A model generated the notes under the pieces. The model was given only the letters and a program-made list of their open reading frames with translations, was not told the origin of the DNA and ran no database searches. A DNA stretch of 10,899 nucleotides from Nitrospirae bacterium CG2_30_53_67 (GTDB taxonomy: Bacteria; CG2-30-53-67), in assembly GCA_001873285.1 (NCBI GenBank), contig MNYV01000033.1, forward strand, positions 1 to 10,899. Direction: 5' to 3'. Position 1 is the first letter of the stretch. Each line of letters opens with the position of its first letter. Position numbers and translations under genes: made by a program. Positions 5,750 through 10,899 of this stretch are shown here, in pieces.

Positions 5750-6667
5750 ATGAATAAGATCATGTATCGTACGGCCCTGACCGCCAGTCTGATGATAGGC
5801 GCTCAAGTGATGATGATTCTGCTGAGGGGAGAATCCGCCTGCCTGAACCAGGGTTGCAAGGTGGTTGAAGGCCTGATGACCCTTTCCCCCCTTCTGTTCA
5901 ACCTGGCGGGGCTGGTTTACTTTCAGCTTCTATTCTGGATCTTGTTCCGGACGAGGTTCAGGCCTCAGGCCGCCATGGAATGGATTTCGATCCTGCTTCT
6001 TGCCGGTCTTTCGGTGGAAGGGGTGCTCCTCTCTTATCAGATCTTTGTGGCCCGGGCCTTCTGCTCCTACTGTATCCTGCTTTTTCTGATGGTCCTGCTG
6101 ATGAACGCCTTGGCCGGACGGCAGCAGCTCTTCAAGGGAGCGGCGGTTGTCGTTGCCGTCATCTCGATATTCTCCCTGCTCAGCTTCGGCCCCTCGATGG
6201 TTTTGTCCCGGTATCAATCCCTGGATTCAGGGACATTTGCCGTAAAGACCTGTTCCTCGCCGGTCAAGAAACTCTATCTGATCTTCTCTTCAGAGTGCCC
6301 CCATTGCCGGAACGTGATCAAGGCGCTGGAGAACTGCAACAGCTGCGATTTTCATTTTAATCCGGTTGACCGGATAAAAACTCTGGATCTTCCTGACCTG
6401 GAACGCAGGGCATCCTATTCCGCAGAGTTCAACCGTCTCGTCCTTTCACTCATGGGCATCAAGGAGGTGCCTGTGGTGATTGCAAAAAATCCGGACGGCT
6501 TTTCCATTATCAAAGGGGAGACGAACATTATCCAATATATCGAGGAAGCCTGTTTTCAAAAGGCCCCGCTTTCGTATATAAACCCGTCATGGTCCCCTGG
6601 TCAGGAAGAGATGAAATCGTCCGAAGATGAGAATGGTCTCTGCGGTGAGGGCTCGGAATGTCATTGA
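5750..6667 (+). CDS. Vitamin K epoxide reductase family protein fused to a thioredoxin-like domain
   Basis: This 305-residue inner-membrane protein is predicted to make or relay disulfide bonds, doing the job of DsbB with a tethered DsbA-like partner and passing electrons to quinone. The N-terminal half is a VKOR four-helix bundle: the loop Cys pair C31/C36 (ACLNQGCKVVEG), membrane helices near 8-25, 45-66, 79-99 and 104-122, and the quinone-side CxxC at 105-108 (CSYC). A fifth helix lies at about 129-148. The thioredoxin-like domain follows, with FSSECPHC (CPHC 183-186) and the cis-proline loop EVPVV (P241). Extra Cys occur at 196, 199 and 268 and in a hydrophilic tail (C298, C304). The ATG at 5750 has only a weak ribosome site. 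The family call is strong; the disulfide-forming direction is inferred. Confidence 0.9.
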   Translation: MNKIMYRTALTASLMIGAQVMMILLRGESACLNQGCKVVEGLMTLSPLLFNLAGLVYFQLLFWILFRTRFRPQAAMEWISILLLAGLSVEGVLLSYQIFVARAFCSYCILLFLMVLLMNALAGRQQLFKGAAVVVAVISIFSLLSFGPSMVLSRYQSLDSGTFAVKTCSSPVKKLYLIFSSECPHCRNVIKALENCNSCDFHFNPVDRIKTLDLPDLERRASYSAEFNRLVLSLMGIKEVPVVIAKNPDGFSIIKGETNIIQYIEEACFQKAPLSYINPSWSPGQEEMKSSEDENGLCGEGSECH

Positions 6668-6759
6668 ATAGCGGGAAGTTTTTAGAAAGTTAAACCCATG
6701 GCCGCCGTGCCGGGAAACATTCTCTATATGCTATACCATGATAGGGTGCAGCTTTAAAT

Positions 6760-6776
6760 CCCTTGATTTTCAAGGG
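6760..6776. repeat. Short hairpin CCCTTGA-TTT-TCAAGGG between the VKOR and PHP genes
   Basis: A perfect 7-base stem with a 3-base loop sits in the 159-base gap after the VKOR stop. The sequence that follows is GGGAATTTGTT rather than an uninterrupted T-run, so it is at best a weak terminator for the VKOR gene. It could equally be a leader element for the PHP operon. Confidence 0.35.
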
Positions 6777-6826
6777 GGAATTTGTTAGTTTGTCTCATAA
6801 TTTAAACCAAAGGGGATGCACGATCT

Positions 6827-7474
6827 ATGATTGACCTTCATACCCATACGCTTCTGAGTGACGGCGCGCTCCTCCCTTCTGAGCTGGCCCGCCGGGCCGA
6901 GGTGATCGGTTACAAGGTCATGGCCTTCACCGACCATGTGGATCATTCGAACCTGGACTATGTCGTTACGAGCATCCTCATGGTCTGTAAGGTGATCAAC
7001 GCCAGGGGCGGGCTTCGTGTCATCCCGGGCGTGGAGATCACCCACGTCTCTCCGGCTCAGTTCGGGGACCTGGCGGCGAGGGCCAGGGCGCTGGGCGCTA
7101 AAATCGTGGTGGCCCACGGGGAGACCCTGGTGGAGCCGGTGGCCCCCGGGACCAACCGTGCGGCCATAGAGGCCGGGGTGGATATCCTGGCGCATCCGGG
7201 CCTGATCTCCGAGGAAGAGGTGGAACTGGCCATGGAACGGAGGGTTCTCCTCGAGATCACCACGAGAAAGGGACACTCGCTTTCCAACGGCCACGTGGCC
7301 AGGCTGGCTATGAAGCTGAAGGCCGGGCTTGTCATCAATACGGATACGCATGATCCCCAGGATTTGGTGGAAAGATCCATGGCCGAGAGGATATTGATGG
7401 GGGCCGGCCTCACCCCGGATACGGTGCATGCCGTTTTTAAAAATTCCGAGGCGCTGGTCCAAAGACTGAAATAA
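6827..7474 (+). CDS. PHP-domain metal-dependent phosphoesterase (histidinol-phosphatase-like)
   Basis: This 215-residue cytoplasmic protein is a complete single PHP domain, a barrel that hydrolyses phosphoesters with two or three bound metals. The ligand set is intact: HTH at 5-7 with D12, TDHVDH (H37, H40), GVEITH (E70), AHGE (H97), AHPG (H123), and the closing NTDTHD (D173, H175). The length matches stand-alone PHP proteins, which are often annotated as histidinol phosphatase-like. Substrate specificity cannot be read from sequence, and no other histidine-biosynthesis gene is nearby. AAGGGG lies about 11 bases before the ATG. It is the first gene of a probable three-gene operon, with 21 bases to the TPR gene. 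Confidence 0.88.
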   Translation: MIDLHTHTLLSDGALLPSELARRAEVIGYKVMAFTDHVDHSNLDYVVTSILMVCKVINARGGLRVIPGVEITHVSPAQFGDLAARARALGAKIVVAHGETLVEPVAPGTNRAAIEAGVDILAHPGLISEEEVELAMERRVLLEITTRKGHSLSNGHVARLAMKLKAGLVINTDTHDPQDLVERSMAERILMGAGLTPDTVHAVFKNSEALVQRLK

Positions 7475-7495
7475 ACAAATAAGGGAGAAAAAAGA

Positions 7496-8152
7496 ATGTC
7501 CAAAGATAAAAAACTGCAGGAACCGGACGAGTTTCTTGTATCCCTGCGGCGGATCTACCAGTACACCCTGGAGAACATCAAGTTCATCTCACTGATCATC
7601 GGCGGGATCACGGCCGGGGTGTTGATCATCATCCTGGTTTTGTATCAGGTCAAGACGCAGAGGGAGAAAGAGAGCCTGCTTTCGACCCAGGCGATCACCG
7701 CCTATCATGAGGGGCGCATCCAGGATGCCCTGAGCTCTCTGAAAGGCCTTTCCGGAAGCCAGGGTGTTTCCGGGGCTATAATCGAACTGTACCAGGGGAA
7801 CATCCTCTATGGAGAAGGTCAATATGAGGATGCCCTGAAACATTTCAAGAAGGCTCAGGACCTCGCCGAAGGAAAGAAACTTGAAACCATACGGGGGCTT
7901 GCCTCCCAAGGCCTCGCCTATACCGAGATGGCGCTGAAGGACTATGGCAAGGCCGAAGAGGCCTTCAAAGGGATGGGTGCGCACTTTCAAGATCTCTCCC
8001 TCCTGGAGTTGAGCCGGCTCTATGCTTCAAAGGGAGAGAGCAGCAAGGCCAAGCATCTCCTCGATGAGATGATCAATTCCTTTCCGGAATCCCCCTGGGT
8101 CCCCGCCGCCAAGGCATTGAAGGACCAGGAAACGGGCAAATCATCCGGTTGA
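7496..8152 (+). CDS. Membrane-anchored tetratricopeptide repeat protein (YfgM-like)
   Basis: This 218-residue protein has a charged cytoplasmic N terminus, a single membrane helix at about residues 30-51 (ISLIIGGITAGVLIIILVLY), and a periplasmic helical-repeat domain. TPR-type helix pairs are visible at 96-126 (YQGNILYGEGQYEDALKHFK), about 135-160 (GLAYTEMALKDYGKAEEAFK) and 168-200 (SRLYASKGESSKAKHLLDEM). The layout matches YfgM-like proteins, which in E. coli associate with the SecYEG translocon and periplasmic chaperones. Orthology is inferred from architecture only. The start is supported by AAGGGAG seven bases upstream. It sits between the PHP and Ppx/GppA genes in one short-gap operon. 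Confidence 0.82.
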   Translation: MSKDKKLQEPDEFLVSLRRIYQYTLENIKFISLIIGGITAGVLIIILVLYQVKTQREKESLLSTQAITAYHEGRIQDALSSLKGLSGSQGVSGAIIELYQGNILYGEGQYEDALKHFKKAQDLAEGKKLETIRGLASQGLAYTEMALKDYGKAEEAFKGMGAHFQDLSLLELSRLYASKGESSKAKHLLDEMINSFPESPWVPAAKALKDQETGKSSG

Positions 8153-8177
8153 TCCCATTGGAATCGAGGACCCATGC

Positions 8178-9143
8178 ATGGACCGCATAGGCGTTTTGGA
8201 TCTGGGCACCAACACCTTCCGTCTTCTCATCGCCGGTCGGACGGCGAATCATCCTCTTGAAAGAAATCTGATGGACCGGCGGGTTGTCCGCATCGGGGAA
8301 GGGTTTGTCCGGAGCATGAGGATCTCTATTCCTTCGGTGAAGCGGGGAATTAAGGTCTTGAAGGAATTTGCTTCACAGCTTAAGCGCCATGGTGTGGACC
8401 GGGTTCTATCCGTGGCCACAGGGGTTTTTCGAGAGGCTGGAAATGCAGCCGAAGTCATAGAGGAAATCGAAGCCTCATGCAGGTTCCCGATCCGGGTCCT
8501 CACGGCATCCGAGGAAGGAACCTACACCCTGAAGGGTGTCCGGGCTGGGATGAACCTGAGCGGGACCCGTGAAGCCCTGATCGTGGATATCGGCGGAGGA
8601 AGCACGGAGTTTGTCCGGACCGGCCCGTCAGGCAAGGACCGGGTCCTAAGCATTCCTGCCGGCGCGGTCTATCTGAAAGAAAGATTTGAACCTTCAGCAT
8701 CCTCTGAACCGAAAGCGTTTTCCGCCATGCAGCAATGGATCGAGAATACGCTGGAAGGCGTTCTTTCGAATGTCTCGGATTCCGATGCCATGACCTGCAT
8801 CGGCACAGGAGGTTCGATCACAACCTTGTCCTACATGGTCATGGGACTCCGACGATATGACCCGGCCAGGATCCACGGCGCCCTGCTGACCCTCGATGAG
8901 GTGGATCGTCTTTTGGCAGAGGTCAGGACGGGATCATGCCGGATGATTCAAGAGCGTTTTCATCTTGAGACTGGGAGAGCGGATCTGGTCCTCTATGGAG
9001 GGGCCCTGACTCAAGGGATATTGAGGAGATTGCCGAGCCGGTCTTTGACGGTCAGTGACTACGGCCTTCTGGAAGGCCTGGCATTGGAGATGCTGGAAGA
9101 CCGGAAGGGAGATGCCGCGCCCGGAGACACAGGCAGAGACTGA
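8178..9143 (+). CDS. Ppx/GppA-family exopolyphosphatase / pppGpp phosphatase
   Basis: This 321-residue protein has the two-lobed ASKHA phosphatase fold of Ppx/GppA, which removes terminal phosphate from polyphosphate or converts pppGpp to ppGpp. Motifs appear in order: DLGTNTFRLL (8-17), the VATGVFREAGN segment (79-89), SEEGTYTL (111-118) with the probable catalytic Glu, DIGGGSTEF (137-145), GTGGSITTL (209-217), and DYGLLEG (294-300). It has only the ASKHA core and lacks the C-terminal HD-like and further domains of the roughly 500-residue E. coli enzymes, as do many short bacterial members. Which substrate it prefers is unknown. GAGG lies about eight bases before the ATG. It ends 17 bases before the end of the convergent lolD. 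Confidence 0.9.
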   Translation: MDRIGVLDLGTNTFRLLIAGRTANHPLERNLMDRRVVRIGEGFVRSMRISIPSVKRGIKVLKEFASQLKRHGVDRVLSVATGVFREAGNAAEVIEEIEASCRFPIRVLTASEEGTYTLKGVRAGMNLSGTREALIVDIGGGSTEFVRTGPSGKDRVLSIPAGAVYLKERFEPSASSEPKAFSAMQQWIENTLEGVLSNVSDSDAMTCIGTGGSITTLSYMVMGLRRYDPARIHGALLTLDEVDRLLAEVRTGSCRMIQERFHLETGRADLVLYGGALTQGILRRLPSRSLTVSDYGLLEGLALEMLEDRKGDAAPGDTGRD

Positions 9144-9160
9144 GCCGGAACAGGAACTTT

Positions 9161-9850
9161 TCATGTGTAGATCTGACCGTCCACCATGTGCACAATGCGG
9201 TCGCTCTTTCCGGCCAGATGCTCGTTATGGGTAACGATGACAAAGGTGACTTTTTTCCTCCGGTTGAGATCGCGCAGCATCTCATGTACCGACTCTCCGG
9301 TGGCGGTATCCAGGTTGCCGGTGGGCTCATCCGCAAAAACGATTTTCGGATTCATGCAGAGGGCCCTGGCCACGGCCACGCGCTGCTGTTCTCCGCCGGA
9401 CAGCTCTCCGGGCTTGTGGTCGGTGCGGTCTGCAAGCCCCACGTCGGAGAGAAGCTCTATCCCCCGTTCCATGCATTGATGCCGGGGTTCTCCTGCGATC
9501 AGAAGAGGCATGATCACATTTTCCAGAGCGGTAAATTCAGGGAGGAGATGGTGGAACTGGAAGACAAAACCGATGACCCGGTTACGGAAATCGGCAAGTT
9601 TGTCGTCATTCAGGGAGAAGACATCGGTTCCTTCATACAGGACCTTACCGCCGCTGGGATGCTCCAGGGTCCCTAATATATGAAGGAAGGTGCTTTTCCC
9701 CACACCCGAGGCCCCGCAAATGGCCATCATTTCACCCGCGCGAATCCTGATGTTGATCCCCTTCAGCACGCCCAGAGATTCGGGGCCGGCCCGGAAGGAT
9801 TTTCTTAGATCCGTTACTTCTACAAGGATATGGTTATTGTCTGTTGTCAT
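9161..9850 (-). CDS. lolD: LolD-type ABC transporter ATP-binding protein
   Basis: This 229-residue ATPase belongs to the LolD/MacB group. LolD works with LolC/LolE to release lipoproteins from the inner membrane towards LolA. All nucleotide-binding motifs are intact: Walker A GASGVGKST (46-54), Q-loop Q98, the group-typical FHHLLPEFTALENV (99-112), signature LSGGEQ (150-155), Walker B with DE (IVFADEP, 170-176) followed by TGNLD, and the switch His in VTHNEH (H208). The start at 9850 is chosen because MTTDNNHI begins normal family sequence; the open frame extends 39 codons upstream without similarity. Its GAGG is only two bases from the ATG, so initiation may be weak. No permease gene adjoins it. 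A MacB-like ATPase is the alternative. Confidence 0.86.
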   Translation of the reverse strand: MTTDNNHILVEVTDLRKSFRAGPESLGVLKGINIRIRAGEMMAICGASGVGKSTFLHILGTLEHPSGGKVLYEGTDVFSLNDDKLADFRNRVIGFVFQFHHLLPEFTALENVIMPLLIAGEPRHQCMERGIELLSDVGLADRTDHKPGELSGGEQQRVAVARALCMNPKIVFADEPTGNLDTATGESVHEMLRDLNRRKKVTFVIVTHNEHLAGKSDRIVHMVDGQIYT

Positions 9851-9911
9851 AGCCTCTTTCTCGATCCTTTTTTTATCACAGGGCGACTGCGAAGTAAAGG
9901 GAAGAATCAAC

Positions 9912-10778
9912 ATGGACGATCTGGCCGTGAATCTCAGGAAGCACGTGATGGAACTCTCGGAGCGCATTGGGGAAAGAAATGCCGTGCGCTATGAGTCATT
10001 GAACAAGGCCGCGGACTATATAGAACAGCGCTTCAAGGCATTCGGATTTGAGCCTGCGAGTCAATTCTACGTTCTGGAGGGGAGGAGGTACAGGAACATC
10101 TATGTTACAGTCCCAGGGAAGCGTGCGCCGGAAGAGATCATCGTGATCGGCGCCCATTATGACACGGTCTTCGGGACCCCCGGAGCGGATGACAATGCCA
10201 GCGGGGTCGCCGGCCTCCTGGAACTCTCAAGACTCTTTGCAGGCGAATCCCAGGGGCGGACCATCCGGTTTGCAGCCTTCACTAATGAAGAACCCCCTTT
10301 TTTCCGTACCGGGAGCATGGGGAGCCGGGTCTATGCCAGGGAGGCCAGGGCAAAGGGGGAGAACATTCTCGCCATGCTCTGCCTGGAGATGATTGGATAT
10401 TTCTCCCCGGACAAGGGAGCGCAGGGGTATCCGCTTCCTCTGATGAAGGCCTTCTACCCGAAGACAGCCGACTTCATCGCTGTGGTGGGAAATCTCGGAT
10501 CTCGGTCCCTGGTGAACCGTGTGGCAGAGAGTTTGAAGAGCCGGCCCGGGCTCGGCGTGGAGTCCCTTTCCACATTCGAATGGGTTCCGGGCGTGGATTT
10601 CTCGGATCACTATTCCTTTTATCAAGAGGGCTATCGCGCCGTCATGATCACGGACACGGCCTTTTACCGGAACGCCAACTACCATAGGCACACGGATACG
10701 CCCGACACACTCGATTATGCCTCCATGTCGGAGGTTGTTAGCGGGCTGCGTCAGAGCATCCTCGACCTTGCTCGATAA
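9912..10778 (+). CDS. M28-family zinc metallopeptidase (aminopeptidase-like)
   Basis: This 288-residue protein is a complete M28 peptidase domain, a two-zinc exopeptidase fold. The metal and catalytic residues are recognisable: GAHYDT (H82, D84), GADDNASGVAGLLEL (bridging D93), TNEEPPFF (E126 as base, E127 as ligand), LEMIGYF (E159), and YHRHTDTPDT (H258). SDH (231-233) and MITDTAF (245-251) are further family landmarks. The ATG at 9912 follows AAAGGGAAG with suitable spacing. An in-frame TTG at 9837, with AAGGA eight bases before it, would add 25 residues forming a signal-like hydrophobic stretch. The protein could therefore be exported, although that start overlaps the 5' end of lolD and lacks a basic N terminus. 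The peptide substrate is unknown. Confidence 0.9.
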   Translation: MDDLAVNLRKHVMELSERIGERNAVRYESLNKAADYIEQRFKAFGFEPASQFYVLEGRRYRNIYVTVPGKRAPEEIIVIGAHYDTVFGTPGADDNASGVAGLLELSRLFAGESQGRTIRFAAFTNEEPPFFRTGSMGSRVYAREARAKGENILAMLCLEMIGYFSPDKGAQGYPLPLMKAFYPKTADFIAVVGNLGSRSLVNRVAESLKSRPGLGVESLSTFEWVPGVDFSDHYSFYQEGYRAVMITDTAFYRNANYHRHTDTPDTLDYASMSEVVSGLRQSILDLAR

Positions 10779-10823
10779 GATGAAGAAAATCAGGGGCTCG
10801 GACCGCTCAGTCTGTTCGAATCA

Positions 10824-10898
10824 TCACAGGATTTCCGGAAGGACACGGCCAAGGGCTGATCTCATATCTTTTAGTTCCGGGTACTTCCTCAGATTTTC
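10824..10898 (-). CDS. 3' end of a minus-strand gene, partial at the window edge
   Basis: The minus-strand frame entering at the right edge gives 24 residues before a TGA at 10824, with an amphipathic, charged composition (LRKYPELKDMRSALGRVLPE). This looks like a real protein C terminus, convergent with the M28 gene and 45 bases from its stop. The plus strand also has an open frame from an ATG at 10781 to the window edge, but its Arg/Ser/His-rich translation is less protein-like. The fragment is too short to assign a family. Confidence 0.35.
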   Translation of the reverse strand, partial: ENLRKYPELKDMRSALGRVLPEIL

Positions 10899-10899
10899 C

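Noticed and set aside
6785-7462. Minus-strand 225-codon open frame opposite the PHP gene
   Set aside because: It mirrors the GC-rich codon pattern of the PHP gene, which has all its metal-ligand motifs.
9188-9676. Plus-strand 162-codon open frame opposite lolD
   Set aside because: It is antisense to intact ABC ATPase motifs, so it is a shadow frame.
9690-9911. Upstream extension of the M28 peptidase open frame
   Set aside because: Most of it is antisense to the 5' part of lolD and does not resemble peptidase sequence. Only the last 25 codons were kept as a possible alternative start.
10781-10899. Plus-strand start of a gene after the M28 stop
   Set aside because: The ATG has no ribosome site, and the Arg/Ser/His-rich translation is less protein-like than the opposing minus-strand C terminus.

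Overview
The window looks like chromosomal DNA of a Gram-negative bacterium, most plausibly a Desulfobacterota (Deltaproteobacteria)-type lineage or a related uncultured group. The clues are a LolD-type lipoprotein-export ATPase (so an outer membrane), a PEP-CTERM sorted exoprotein, a VKOR-thioredoxin fusion, a flavodoxin-family protein of the Cys-rich kind common in anaerobes, and moderately GC-rich genes with clear Shine-Dalgarno sites. This taxonomic reading is inference from gene content only.

Positions 1-2160 form an accessory, eroding region. An intact ParE-type toxin and its antitoxin lie on the minus strand with a 4-base overlap and a recognisable sigma-70-like promoter. Next comes a small plus-strand gene whose fold resembles TusA but which lacks the sulfurtransferase CPxP motif. 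It is followed by a palindrome-rich repeat element (about 1055-1255). Abutting the repeat is a second, broken toxin-antitoxin module of the HEPN/MNT type. The HEPN toxin is cut after about 32 residues by the repeat. The MNT nucleotidyltransferase antitoxin has lost its catalytic N-terminal half. The MNT remnant runs directly into the 3' end of a minus-strand PEP-CTERM protein gene, whose last codons and stop are read out of MNT-derived DNA. These two pseudogenes are too degraded for ordinary ORF calling.

Positions 2160-2554 are an AT-rich, apparently gene-free spacer. From 2555 to 5449 three minus-strand units follow: a large membrane protein joining a long uncharacterised N-terminal region, two membrane segments, a short GIDE-like segment and a C-terminal LemA domain; a truncated DUF1805-like remnant just upstream of it; and a flavodoxin-family NAD(P)H-dependent reductase.

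From 5750 onward the DNA looks like ordinary housekeeping sequence. A plus-strand VKOR-thioredoxin fusion is followed by a tight plus-strand cluster of a PHP-domain phosphoesterase, a membrane-anchored TPR protein and a short Ppx/GppA phosphatase, with gaps of about 20-25 bases. A convergent, unaccompanied lolD gene follows, then a divergent M28 metallopeptidase. The last bases probably hold the 3' end of another minus-strand gene.

I found no CRISPR array, rRNA, tRNA or intact insertion sequence. The most unusual items are the two-sided demolition of the HEPN/MNT module with capture of its DNA by the PEP-CTERM gene, and the GIDE-like/LemA fusion.
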